In this document: positions 25,542-35,600 of the stretch, one piece after another
How the letters are laid out: each line of letters begins with the position of its first letter
How positions within the stretch are numbered: position 1 is the first letter of the stretch
NCBI GenBank assembly: GCA_020427005.1
Contig: JAGQOY010000056.1
Coordinates: forward strand, 1-36,250
DNA length: 36,250 bases
Origin: Planctomycetales bacterium
GTDB lineage: Bacteria > Planctomycetota > Planctomycetia > Pirellulales > Pirellulaceae
Direction of reading: 5' to 3'
Notes under the pieces: model-generated
Database searches by the model: none
What the model was told of the DNA's origin: nothing
The model's input: only the letters and a program-made list of their open reading frames with translations
Made by a program: the position numbers and the translations under genes

Positions 25542-27682
25542 GCATTGTGTGCACAAAGCAGTTCTTCACATACCAGCTGTTGAATTGGAAGCTGAATAAT
25601 AAATTGTGTTCCCACCCCCGGTGAAGATTCGACTTCGATATGACCATGGTGTTTATTGACGACTATGTCATATGTAATCGATAAGCCTTGTCCCGTACCT
25701 TTGCCCACTTCTTTGGTTGTAAAGAACGGGTCAAAAATGCGCGGCAGGATTTCCTCGGACATTCCTGCTCCATTGTCCTCTATTTCAATCCGCACCATTC
25801 GCTCACCGTCCAGCCGAGTGCGAATCGAGATTTGGCCCAAATCCTCACTATCGTTGACCCGACTATCGGAAATAGCATCTGCGGCATTAATAATCAAATT
25901 AATAAATACTTGACCTAACTGACTTGGCAAGCAACTAACTTCCGGCAAGCTCTCGTCAAGATCCCAGAGTATGTTGGAAACGTATTTCCAGCGGTTGCGA
26001 GTTACAGTGGCTGTACTCTGCAAGATTTCATTTATGTTACTGAGCGTAAAGCTTTGAGATCCAGGATGCGAAAATTCCTTCATGGCCCGGACGATACTTG
26101 TGACTCGCTGTGCCCCCTCAATGCAATCATTGATAGCATCGCCAACTTTGTTACGAAACTTCTCAAATTTCGTTTCCTCTTTTAATTCCTGAATATCTTG
26201 TCGCCATGTCCCTAAATCTACTTGCGAGTTTTCGTCCGCAATTAGTTCATAGGAATTCAATACAGGCACAAGCCGTTTGTAAAACTCGTTTAGAAACGTA
26301 ATGTTGGAGACGACGTATTGCATTGGGGAATTGATTTCATGGGCTATGCCGGCCGCTAGCTGTCCTATCGATTCTAGTTTTTGGGCTTGCGCCAGTTTTG
26401 ACTGAAGCATGCGGTGTGAAGTTACATCCGTGTAAACTCCGAGGACCCCGGAAATATTACCAGCAGTGTCTCGAAGCGGTACTTTGCTAGCCAGTAAGTC
26501 AATCTGAGAACCACTTTGTAGCCGCTTGGTGACATCAAAATCGACGAAGGTATCAGAACCCACTGCGACCGCGGAATCCAATGTCGACTTGAGTAACAAT
26601 GTCTTTTCATCCCAGTTCAAGTCTGCATCCGTTCTTCCGATGATATCTTGAACCGTATTGACTTCTGCCAATTTACAGTACGCTTGATTGCATCCTTGGT
26701 ATACTCCTTTGAGATCTTTCCAAAAGACAGGATTAGGGAGCGAAGACAGAATCTGTGCATTAAAGTTGCGCTGCTGCTGCAAGTGTTGAGTGCGGCTAGC
26801 TACCAGTTGTTCCAGTTGGTAGTTGTAAACGTCCAGTTGTTGCTGTGCCTTGTTGAGCTGGATGTAAACAATCAGTAAATATACAATCGTAGAAACTGAT
26901 ACTACTATCAAAATCTTCTCTCGCAGAAATCTCAGATTATCTTGATAGTCACGCGAGAATCTGATTTCGAATAATGCAGAAGTTAACTTGTTTCGAAAGT
27001 CCATGGCGCTCATGTCTTGAACGCATTGGAGTATCAATGCTTCAATGAGTGAAATATCAGCAATACACTTCTGAATTCTCTCTAACGATTCTGCCAATCG
27101 CGAATCTGCAATTACGGTGAGATCCAAATCAGTCAATGGGCGAATTAGTTCTGATGTATTCACCTGACCATAGGAAGACAAGCTGATGTGTTGCCCGTAT
27201 CGCTGGAGTGTATCCTTAAGTTGATCAAAAATTTCTGGGTCAAGCGAGCTCGGCACAGAATGTACGAGCAATGCAAGAGCATTACTGATTTCTCCGGTCG
27301 TAGTAGATCGACTTACCGAGAATCTTGACAAGAGCGTTTTGTAGTCGTCAAGCAAATTAGAAAGCGATTTGATTTGAGCCACGCAAGGGTCAATGCCAGT
27401 TAAATCAAGGCGTGATTGTGAAAGAACGCGAGCCACTTCACGAGCACGAATTTGAAGTCTCGCGAGTTGGTCAAATGTTGATACGCGTCTGCATTGAACG
27501 GCAAGCAATTCCGTTTGTGTATCATTCCATATTTGCCCCAATTCGAGAAGGTAGTTTTCCTGTAGATCGTAACGAGGGGCATGGCTGCAAATCAACATTG
27601 TGCCCGCAGTAATAAGCAAGCAAATTAGCAGGATTATTGGCAGCAGCTGCCAGATTTTCGTTCGTTGCGATCTAATTGGCAT
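25538..27682 (-). CDS. Membrane PAS sensor histidine kinase
   Basis: A 714-residue kinase. TM1 is at about 13-32 and TM2 at about 257-275, enclosing a large periplasmic sensor (about 35-255) of mainly helical character. After a coiled coil (about 276-305) comes a PAS domain (about 308-425) with NPVFWKDLKGVYQGCNQAYC and the PAC-like GVLGVYTDV. HisKA follows with H448 in AAGIAHEINSP, then the catalytic domain with NLIINAADAISD, DNGAGMSE, DPFFTTKEVGKGTGQGL. Its start codon (ATG 27682) lies inside the last codons of the cytochrome peroxidase gene (11-nt overlap), so the two are translationally coupled. There is no response regulator nearby. A redox or peroxide input is inferred from the partner, not shown. 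Confidence 0.9.
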   Translation of the reverse strand: MPIRSQRTKIWQLLPIILLICLLITAGTMLICSHAPRYDLQENYLLELGQIWNDTQTELLAVQCRRVSTFDQLARLQIRAREVARVLSQSRLDLTGIDPCVAQIKSLSNLLDDYKTLLSRFSVSRSTTTGEISNALALLVHSVPSSLDPEIFDQLKDTLQRYGQHISLSSYGQVNTSELIRPLTDLDLTVIADSRLAESLERIQKCIADISLIEALILQCVQDMSAMDFRNKLTSALFEIRFSRDYQDNLRFLREKILIVVSVSTIVYLLIVYIQLNKAQQQLDVYNYQLEQLVASRTQHLQQQRNFNAQILSSLPNPVFWKDLKGVYQGCNQAYCKLAEVNTVQDIIGRTDADLNWDEKTLLLKSTLDSAVAVGSDTFVDFDVTKRLQSGSQIDLLASKVPLRDTAGNISGVLGVYTDVTSHRMLQSKLAQAQKLESIGQLAAGIAHEINSPMQYVVSNITFLNEFYKRLVPVLNSYELIADENSQVDLGTWRQDIQELKEETKFEKFRNKVGDAINDCIEGAQRVTSIVRAMKEFSHPGSQSFTLSNINEILQSTATVTRNRWKYVSNILWDLDESLPEVSCLPSQLGQVFINLIINAADAISDSRVNDSEDLGQISIRTRLDGERMVRIEIEDNGAGMSEEILPRIFDPFFTTKEVGKGTGQGLSITYDIVVNKHHGHIEVESSPGVGTQFIIQLPIQQLVCEELLCAHNA

Positions 27683-29033
27683 TTGGCTTTCCAGATAAGG
27701 TCTTCAGAAAGAGGACAATCCTTCGAATCTGTTCCTCATCAGCTTGCAAACCCAGTTGTCTCTCGATCATGATGCGCACGGCTGTTTCCAGGTTCTTAAT
27801 TGAACCATCATGAAAATAAGGGGCTGTAGATTCCACGTTTCTAAGGCTCGGCACCCGGAAGACGAATTTATCTCTTTCAAGGCCCGTTACATTAAAACGA
27901 CCGAGGTCAGCTGCCGTCGTTTCACGGTCCTTGGTGAAATACTCGGCCATGACTCCCAATCGTTGAAACATGTTGCCGCCTACCGCAGCCCCTTGGTGGC
28001 AAGAGACGCAGTTCAAACGAGTGAATAATTGGTAGCCGTGAAGCTCCTCGACAGTTAAGGCAGAATCGTCCCCTTGCAGCCACTCATCAAATTTCGAATT
28101 CACCGTTATCAACGAACGTTCATATGTGGCAATTGCAGTCGAAACTCTTTCTGGAGTAGCTTCGCCATCGAACAGCATTGAGAATCGCGATCGGTACGAT
28201 GGTTCTGAGCGTAAGTACTTGATGACTCTAGGCCAACTGGAACCCATTTCATCTGGATTGTTTATGGGGCCACCAACTTGATCTTCGAGAGTAGGTGCAC
28301 GTCCGTCCCAGAATTGCGCGATGTTGTATGCAGAATTCAACACGGTAGGGGTATTAACAGGAAGCTCCTTGCCCGTAATGCCCACAGACCTAGCGAGCCC
28401 ATCATCTCCTCCAGTCTCAATAACATGGCAGGTTGAGCAAGAGACTTTACCATTCCCGCTAAGTGCCGGATCGTGAAACAGTCGCCTTCCAAGTTCAACC
28501 AGACCAGGCTCAAGCCCATCAATGGGTGCAATTGGAATGATAGGCTCGTGCCGACGACCAACGGCAGAAACATATTTTGCAGAGGCTGGATTAGCCATCG
28601 GTTCTACTGGCAAGGTAGCAATCGAAGGCTCTCGCCTAAATGTACTCAGAAAGAGTCCTACAAACAACGAAGCGGTACATGCGCAAACCAATGGTAATCC
28701 TTTGTAGAGTCTCTGCTTCCATTTCAGAACGCTATTCGGACTACCAACTTGAGGATTCTGAGAATCTACGGGCAGGCCAGTAGAATCACTATTAGGTTGC
28801 CCAGTTTCGTTAGCTTGATTGAGTGTGTTTGGTAAATCAAACTCATCCACCAGATCAGGAACCGAGAGTGACCCAATCTCTCCTTGCCCGCTAGTTTCTA
28901 CTGAATCTCTCCAGTTAGGATCAATCTGGTCAAGAAGCTCTGAAGCAAATGCTGCTCTTTCATCTAATGGAGAATCTTCGTTCATACCGCTGTTGATTCG
29001 TGATATTGTCGATGGGCGAATGTTATCAGCCAT
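27672..29033 (-). CDS. Membrane-anchored di-haem cytochrome c peroxidase / MauG-like protein
   Basis: A 453-residue protein. Residues 1-105 are acidic, probably cytoplasmic and without a recognised domain. A single membrane helix (about 113-130) anchors the rest in the periplasm. The di-haem domain begins at ELGRRLFHDPALSGNGKVSC, with haem motifs CSTCH (199-203) and CVSCH (342-346). Between them sit PVNTPTVLNSAYNIAQFWDGRAPTLEDQ, with the family FWDGR sequence, and ATYERSLIT. VPSLRNVESTAPYFHDGS follows. Bacterial di-haem peroxidases reduce H2O2 with electrons from cytochromes, and MauG relatives oxidise proteins. The long cytoplasmic extension is unusual for the family. It is the first gene of a two-gene unit with the overlapping kinase. 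ATG 29033 has AGGTG upstream. Confidence 0.9.
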   Translation of the reverse strand: MADNIRPSTISRINSGMNEDSPLDERAAFASELLDQIDPNWRDSVETSGQGEIGSLSVPDLVDEFDLPNTLNQANETGQPNSDSTGLPVDSQNPQVGSPNSVLKWKQRLYKGLPLVCACTASLFVGLFLSTFRREPSIATLPVEPMANPASAKYVSAVGRRHEPIIPIAPIDGLEPGLVELGRRLFHDPALSGNGKVSCSTCHVIETGGDDGLARSVGITGKELPVNTPTVLNSAYNIAQFWDGRAPTLEDQVGGPINNPDEMGSSWPRVIKYLRSEPSYRSRFSMLFDGEATPERVSTAIATYERSLITVNSKFDEWLQGDDSALTVEELHGYQLFTRLNCVSCHQGAAVGGNMFQRLGVMAEYFTKDRETTAADLGRFNVTGLERDKFVFRVPSLRNVESTAPYFHDGSIKNLETAVRIMIERQLGLQADEEQIRRIVLFLKTLSGKPNAN

Positions 29034-29493
29034 TTTGGGGCACCTGATTTGATGACTGTAGCGATTCTGATGGGCACAATCCTATATGCATCCCTACCTA
29101 TAGAATCTAGTGCACAATTTGCACCTAGTTGGAAAAGCTTGGCCGCATTCTAGATCGTGTGGATAGCCACAGTCGCGCATGTAGAAGATTTGTTACAGTT
29201 GGTACCGTTTAACACGTAACTCAATCCCACAGCGAGTCGTTTCAGCGCCGACTCACAAAGATAAAGGCTCTCTGTCCTCAGGGGTGGCCAGAAAAAGCAT
29301 TCTTTCGATGAAAAAATGTGTGGCTCGAGGTTCGCAACTTAGCATTGACTTGCGGAAGGGAGGGAGGGTCGAAGCTCCAGCAAGGGTTCAATTCCCCTCT
29401 CACCACTCGCGACTCGGTGTGCTAGGGCCAACGGCATACAGTGAGAAGTGTCGGCGACATTGACCAGATTTTGTCTGGCCCCCCATGCGAGCG
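29034..29493. other. Intergenic region with a tRNA T-arm-like segment
   Basis: About 460 bp between two minus-strand genes, so it holds the promoter of the peroxidase-kinase pair. No protein-coding gene is apparent. At about 29384-29402 the sequence GGGTTCAATTCCCC looks like a tRNA T arm, but no matching acceptor, D arm or anticodon arm could be found. A small stem, GTGTGC with GCATAC, lies near 29418-29440. Confidence 0.45.
29462..29480 (-). terminator. Small hairpin downstream of the aldo/keto reductase
   Basis: GACCAGA (29462-29468) pairs with TCTGGCC (29474-29480) around a TTTTG loop, giving seven pairs including one G-U. It starts 14 bp after the minus-strand stop codon of the reductase. 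There is no U-tract on the minus strand, so the terminator assignment is weak. Confidence 0.35.
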
Positions 29494-30426
29494 CTAGTTG
29501 TTTTCGGGCAGTCCTTCTAAGTGCCCAATGTTGTGAACAGGCTGGAAGATGGCCACCACTTCTTCAAGGAGCTGCGCATCCACTGGGGTAGTAGCCCAAC
29601 GATGCCATTTTCGAATGTTCTCTGGGTTGGCACTACCCGCCACGGTGGTTGTTATATCTCGATTCATCAGACAGTACTGCAATGCCAGCTGTGCGATATC
29701 TACGCCACGGGCTGTGCAGTATTCTGCCGCCTGCCGAGCAGCCAACTGAACTTCCTTCGGATCTCGAAACCAAACTGGCAATGTCGAGTTTGTTAACAAG
29801 CGAGCGCTAAATGGCCCGGCGTTCATAATGCCGACATTTTTCTCTTTCAACAGTGGAATCGTCTCGTCCAGAAATCGTGTGTTCTGAAGCGTGTATTGGT
29901 TGTAGCTCATCACGCAATCCAAATCAGTTTGCCGAAGCACTTCATGAAAAATCTTCTGAGGATAGCCGCTGATGCCTACGTACCTAAGTTTCCCTGCCGC
30001 CTGCAATTTGCGCATCGCAGGAAGAGTCTCTTCGACAATTTGATTCAGGGGCACAAACTCGATATCGTGGCACAAAACAATGTCCAGATACTCACACCGC
30101 AGGCGGTGTATTGATACCTCGACACTTTCCACAACTCGCTTAGCGGAAAAGTCAAAATGCCCTACGTCATAGCGTCCCAGTTTTGTACACATTGTATATT
30201 GTTCGCGGGGCACATCCTGCAATGCGATTCCCAGCAACACCTCACTCATACCGCGACCATAAAACGGTGAAGTATCGATATGGTTCATACCGAGTTCCAA
30301 TGCGACTCGAACTGAGGCAAATACTTCTTCCAAAGTCACGCCTCGAAATTCGGCACCTAACGAAGATGCGCCAAATGAGAGAACGGGTAGTTCGAGGCTT
30401 GTGCCGATAAGTGGCCGTGTTTCCAT
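29494..30426 (-). CDS. Aldo/keto reductase, L-galactose/L-fucose dehydrogenase-like
   Basis: A 310-residue (beta/alpha)8-barrel reductase with the complete catalytic tetrad D51, Y56, K82 and H120. The sequence resembles plant L-galactose dehydrogenase and bacterial L-fucose dehydrogenases, with LSFGASSLG near the start, HIDTSPFYGRGMSE, FDFSAKRV, and LDIVLCHDIEFVPLNQIVEETLP. QLALQYCLMNRDITTTVAGS is near the C-terminus. These enzymes oxidise the sugar at C1 to the lactone with NAD(P)+. The adjacent upstream gene is a fucose-type mutarotase (148 bp away on the same strand), which supports an L-fucose or L-galactose route through a lactone. The next enzymes, lactonase and dehydratase, are not in the window. 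ATG 30426 is the start. Confidence 0.88.
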   Translation of the reverse strand: METRPLIGTSLELPVLSFGASSLGAEFRGVTLEEVFASVRVALELGMNHIDTSPFYGRGMSEVLLGIALQDVPREQYTMCTKLGRYDVGHFDFSAKRVVESVEVSIHRLRCEYLDIVLCHDIEFVPLNQIVEETLPAMRKLQAAGKLRYVGISGYPQKIFHEVLRQTDLDCVMSYNQYTLQNTRFLDETIPLLKEKNVGIMNAGPFSARLLTNSTLPVWFRDPKEVQLAARQAAEYCTARGVDIAQLALQYCLMNRDITTTVAGSANPENIRKWHRWATTPVDAQLLEEVVAIFQPVHNIGHLEGLPENN

Positions 30427-30574
30427 GGAATCTCCAATGTTCCGTCAAGACGTTTTTTTGTGGCAGAGCAAGAATTCAACTCAAGTTACTTTGCAGCCGA
30501 TCCATGGTTCTCGCCCAACATGGCCCGGGAACCCAAATATTGCGATCGCAAGTCCACGAGGGTTACTTCAGGGA

Positions 30575-31027
30575 TTACTCATCTGGTTTGCGCACGCCGA
30601 CGCTAAGCAATAAATTTGCCCAAAGAGCTTGATCGGCTGTCTGTATCGTTAGTACGTGATCCTCACTTTGTACGGCCGCATAGAAATCCCACTTCACGAT
30701 CGGCTCAAGCTTACGCGTAGAACCGGCCTCGATCAGAATCTGCCGAAATTCTGTCCAAACAGGTGGGTCTTCAGCACTTGCATATTCGTCACTTGGGTCG
30801 ATGCCCATCGTATTAATAATGTCAATCGGTACGACTTGTAGTAGGGCTCGCAGTACTTGGGCTACTGTGGGAATACCTGGCGTCAGCTGTAAGCAAACTA
30901 ATTCAGCTCGGGGACCTATTTTCGACGCCGCCGGATAATTGCCATCGGCTATCAAGATCTTGGAATGATGTCCCGCTCGAGCACATGCTCGAAGGATATC
31001 GGGATGGAGAAGATTTGTGCGTAACAT
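30575..31027 (-). CDS. fucU: RbsD/FucU-family sugar mutarotase
   Basis: A 150-residue protein of the RbsD/FucU family, which interconverts the alpha and beta anomers of L-fucose or D-ribose. The N-terminal HPDILRACARAGHHSKILIADGN carries the conserved H20 and D28. The C-terminal FYAAVQSEDHVLTIQTADQALWANLLLSVGV matches the family FYxxA...T-E/D-x-x-L/Y-x-N-x-x-L ending. I chose ATG 31027, after AGAGATAGGA, because the 17 additional residues in the open frame are not family-like. The aldo/keto reductase downstream acts on the anomeric carbon, so a mutarotase beside it makes sense. A FucU rather than RbsD assignment rests mostly on that context. Confidence 0.88.
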   Translation of the reverse strand: MLRTNLLHPDILRACARAGHHSKILIADGNYPAASKIGPRAELVCLQLTPGIPTVAQVLRALLQVVPIDIINTMGIDPSDEYASAEDPPVWTEFRQILIEAGSTRKLEPIVKWDFYAAVQSEDHVLTIQTADQALWANLLLSVGVRKPDE

Positions 31028-31260
31028 TCCTATCTCTATGTAACAAGTTATCTGTTTACAAAAAAAACTTCCTATCACCCGCCAAAATCTTACTCTCCCT
31101 TTGGGACCGTTGGGGAAGTCGCCAATTTGTGCGAGCCGAGAACGGTATTGATCCAGTTTTTGGATCCGATCTATTTCGTTGCTTTCTGCTGAGCAAAGCC
31201 TGGCCTATGATAACGTTGTTTTTTGTTTCCAGCCACTACATTCATTTGAGTAGCCAAAGA

Positions 31261-32526
31261 ATGTTACTTACACGAGAAGTATTTTTAAGAGGCAACATCT
31301 TCTTTGGTTGCTTGCTGTTTAGTTGTTTGTTGACAAGGCCGGCTGCAGCCCATCCTGAAGGTTTTAGCGGGATGCGAATTTCCGTTGCAGAGTCTCGACT
31401 TCGAGCCTCAATTACTCTGCACACGCGAGATCTCGGCAGTTGGTTTCCTCCGGGGCGCTACAATGACTATGTGAATGACGTAGTTCGCGAAATGGAACTT
31501 ATCGTCGACGACATCGTCGAGATTCAAATAGATGGTCAGACCTTGCCACCCCAGGCGTCCCACGCATTCCTATTGGAAACCGGGCTTATCGAACTCGATA
31601 TCGATTATCAGATCCCAAACAGCCCCGATCAATCCGAGCTACTGGTTTGGTCCAAGCACTTAATTTATATGCCGCGCGGTCATCAACAGTTATTGTTTAT
31701 CTTAGATCAAAACCAGCCAGATACAGAAAACAACGAAGGCAACGTATTACTTGAAGAAGTACTGACGGTAGAGCGGGATGCGGGAGTGAGTCTGTTACCT
31801 CCTCGCCAGGCTAAGCCCCAGAGTGACACTAATCCGCAAGATCTCCAACAACCGATTCATGACTCCGACCTAACAATAAGCACCTCGCCGATTTCCAACC
31901 AGGAGAATTCAGAAGTTAGGACTCCCAATCTCGCAACATCACCGAATGAACCGCGACCATCACGAATTTCATTTTTTGCGCTGGGTATCGAGCATATCAT
32001 CACGGGCTACGACCATTTGTTGTTTTTGGCCGCCCTATTATTGGCGAGCCGTCAACTTTGGGAGGCTGCCTCAATCATCACTTGCTTTACTGTAGCTCAC
32101 TCCGTGACGTTGGCCCTAGCTGCCACAGAAGTTGTCGTCGTCCCAGCTTGGATTGTTGAGCCCGCTATTGCCGCCTCTATCGTGTACGTTGGCTTAGATA
32201 ATCTCTGCGAGAAACCCAAACCGGGTCCGCGCATCGCGGCCACAAGTTTTTTTGGACTGATCCACGGATTAGGCTTTGCATCTGTACTTCGAGACATCGG
32301 CCTAGGAAATTTACCCGGAGGAATCATGTGGCCTTTGCTAGGCTTTAATTTAGGAGTGGAGGCAGGCCAGTTGGTTGTTACCGGTTTGATATTTGCTGCC
32401 CTGTTACCCTTGCGGCCACATGAGCGAGCCGAAAAAATGACTTTGCGCGCTGGCTCTAGCTTGATAGCAGCTATCGGGATGATTTGGTTAATTGCTAGAA
32501 TATCGGATCGAATTCTTACTCCCTAA
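31261..32526 (+). CDS. HupE/UreJ-type membrane protein with large periplasmic domain
   Basis: A 421-residue protein if started at ATG 31261, giving a clean signal peptide cut after PAAA (residue 30). An upstream ATG at 31207 is possible. The mature protein would begin with His31. A periplasmic domain of about 210 residues is followed by a proline/serine/asparagine-rich linker and, from about residue 240, the HupE/UreJ_2 domain with about seven helices. Conserved histidines occur at GIEHIITGYDHLLF, TVAHSVTLALA and FFGLIHGLGFAS. Characterised relatives have been associated with nickel uptake for hydrogenase or urease. No hydrogenase or urease genes are present, so a transition-metal role is only inferred. 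It ends 111 bp before the large PHP-like protein. Confidence 0.85.
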   Translation: MLLTREVFLRGNIFFGCLLFSCLLTRPAAAHPEGFSGMRISVAESRLRASITLHTRDLGSWFPPGRYNDYVNDVVREMELIVDDIVEIQIDGQTLPPQASHAFLLETGLIELDIDYQIPNSPDQSELLVWSKHLIYMPRGHQQLLFILDQNQPDTENNEGNVLLEEVLTVERDAGVSLLPPRQAKPQSDTNPQDLQQPIHDSDLTISTSPISNQENSEVRTPNLATSPNEPRPSRISFFALGIEHIITGYDHLLFLAALLLASRQLWEAASIITCFTVAHSVTLALAATEVVVVPAWIVEPAIAASIVYVGLDNLCEKPKPGPRIAATSFFGLIHGLGFASVLRDIGLGNLPGGIMWPLLGFNLGVEAGQLVVTGLIFAALLPLRPHERAEKMTLRAGSSLIAAIGMIWLIARISDRILTP

Positions 32527-32637
32527 GCTCTTTTGACCGCAAACAATCCACCAGGACTATGCCAACAGGCTTCGCTTCGATGTTCCGAGGCCAACTGGTT
32601 TGGTTTCCCCGCCTTTCAATTAGTTTCGAGAATTGCC

Positions 32638-35600
32638 ATGAAGATTACCACATCAGGTTTTTGTAAGTTTGGTTCGTTCTTGTGGTTACTTGTCCAATTG
32701 TTTGCCTGCTCATCGTTGGAGGCCAATCAAACTCAGACTACCGGAACTGAGTCCCAGCGGACAACCTTGCGAATCCGCTTGGGAGTAAAAGACCGTCAAC
32801 CTACCGACTGGAATGGCAAGTTGGTTCTACCCTCGGGAGAAATTGAGTCGTTGCGCGGCTGGCGCTGGACACAAGATGATTCAAGTGAAGGCGGCACCTG
32901 GAAGATCCGCACAAACCGTCGTGCGGCACAGACTGCCGCAGAAAGAAACCGTGTTGCGGGAGGCACTCAATTACCGGTGAATGAAAGCGGTGTGCTCGTG
33001 ACAATCGTCGATTGTCCGGCGGAGGAAGAGATCAAGATCGAGTGCGATGCGGCACAAGCCAGTTTTAAGCTCGCGGACTTGGGGATGGGCACAAGTTTGG
33101 AATTGGCTGATGGAGGAATTGTGGTTGAGCAAGTTCCGACAGTGCAAGGCTTAGCTGCTACAACGGCCGATGAAGATTATCCAGCAGTGGCAGTGGGCGG
33201 AGATGGAACGGTGGCCTGCGCCTACCTGTCATTTACTCATGGCCGAGATTTTCAGGGCGCTCGAGAACGGGTAGCAACGCCCGAATCGGAACCAATTACG
33301 AATGAGAGCACGCCCGTAAGAATGATCGAGCAACCGGGCGATTTTGCCTATCTGGCTCAGCCAACTGGCGGTGAGCAAATTTACTTACAGCTCCTGAAAA
33401 ACGGGATTTGGAGTGAGCCAGTAGCAGTGACCGACGGCAAGCTTGAGTTGTACCGTCCTGCTGTGGCGATGGCCGGTGATGGACGCATCTGGGTGTTCTA
33501 TTCAGCCCACCAGGATGCAGATGAGAATTTGGATCATGGCAATTGGGAACTGATGGCGCGCAGCTTTGCTTCCGATGGCAGCGTTCCAAGTGAACCCATC
33601 AACATTAGCAGCACCGCTGGAACCGATTTTATGCCTGCTGCGACATGTGACTCTCAGGGCCAAGTGCATGTAGTTTGGATTGGGGCACGCGAAGGAAATT
33701 TTCACGTGTTCCACGCTCAACAATCAGGACAAGGTTTTTCGGCGCCGAAAAGGGTGAGCCGATTTGAAGGAAATGAGTGGGAGCCAGCCATCACTTCAGA
33801 TTCCCAGGGTAACGTAGCCATCGCTTGGGATACGTTCGATAAGGGGGACTACGACGTTTACGTCAGCACCCGCGGTTCTGGCGGAGAGTTCTCTCAACCC
33901 GAAGCTGTCGCCGCATCTTTGGCCTTCGAAGTTCGCCCATCCATAACTTACGATCTCAAAGGACGATTGTGGATTGCTTACGAATTCAGCGGTGACCAAT
34001 GGGGGAAAGACTTCGGGGCCCTCAAGAAAAAGGGAATTCCTCTGTACCAGACTGGTCGCTCATTAGCTGTCAAGGTTCTCGATAAGAACGGCCAATGGTA
34101 CGCTGCTCCAGATGTTATGGAGGCAATGCCAGATGCTCGACCTGGCGGAGCTCGAGGTGGCGGAAACCGTCAAGGCAATCGTACACCAATTACGAGCATC
34201 GCTCCAACTTATCCAAAGCTCGCGTGTGATAGCGAGGGGGCTATTTGGCTCGCCTTCCGCGGAAAGCCCGGAGAGAACTGGCGTGTTAATGTGGGCTCGG
34301 TATGGTTTGAATATGTTACACGCCTAGGAGACGAAGGCTGGTCCGACGCTACATTCTTACCACATACCAATAACATCTTAGACAATCGCCCAGCTCTGGC
34401 ACGATTGGGAACTGGCTCCATGTTGGCTGTCTTTTCGGGGGACGGTCGAGGAGAGGGGAGCTCAAGCGGTTTGGATGACGTCCATCTACCCGGCAGTAGC
34501 GATGATGAACCCGAGCCCGAGTCATTAACCACTCAGACGCGCCGACGTAGAAATCAAGCCAATCAAGACGACCCCAATAATAATCTACGCTATGCGATTA
34601 TGGCGGCTGAGCAATTCAAACAACCTAGCGGCGCGCCCAGCCTGGTTCCTATTCAGCCTGAGATGGCAGTAGCAGCCGCGGCTGATATCCAACGCGAGCG
34701 CGAGGACATCCAGCGAATGCGTGACTACCGAGTAGAACTTGGAAATGAATCATTACGTATTTGGCGGGGAGAATTTCACCGTCACACGGAATTGTCGCCC
34801 GATGGTGGTGGAGATGGTGGGTTACTCGATATGTGGCGTTACGCAATCGACGCTGGCGGCATGGATTGGATTGGAGACGGCGATCACGATTATGGAATTG
34901 GTCGCGAGTACTCATGGTGGACTACTCAAAAGGCAGTAACCCTCTTTACCTTGCCTGAAAGATTTGTGCCCGTTTACAGCTATGAACGTAGTGTTCGCTA
35001 TCCAGAAGGGCATCGCAATTGCATGTTTGCCTATCGAGGAGTCCGCTCCTTACCTCGGTTACCCTTATCTTCGCCAGATGAACATGCAGCTGCTCCGGAC
35101 ACCAACATGTTGTATAAGTACCTGCATTATTTTGGGGGATTGTGCGCTTCGCATACGTGTGCCACCGACATGGGGACGGACTGGCGCAATAATGACCCAC
35201 AAGTTGAACCATTCGTCGAGATATACCAAGGGGACCGAAACAATTACGAGCGCCCAGATTCACCTCGCTCGGCGGTCACGGAGGCAAAGCTAAAACAATC
35301 TACGCCTGCGAAAGAGAGTCTGGGGGGCTGGCGTCCGAAGGGCTTTGTCAATTTGGCGTTACTGAAAGGTTATCGTTTAGCTTTTCAAGCGAGTAGCGAC
35401 CACATTTCCACCCATTTGAGCTACTGCAATGTTCTCGTCACCGAGCCCACACGCGAAGGGATATTAGATGCCATCCGGAAAAGACGCGTGTATGGTGCAA
35501 CAGACAATATCATTGCTGATGTGCGATGCCAAGCTGGCGAGACAACTCACTTCATGGGAGAGGAATTCACAACCGACACGGCACCTACATTGGCCGTACA

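Noticed and set aside
29340..29480. Possible tmRNA, signal recognition particle RNA or RNase P RNA
   Set aside because: None of the conserved cores of these RNAs could be found. Only a T-arm-like piece and short stems are present.
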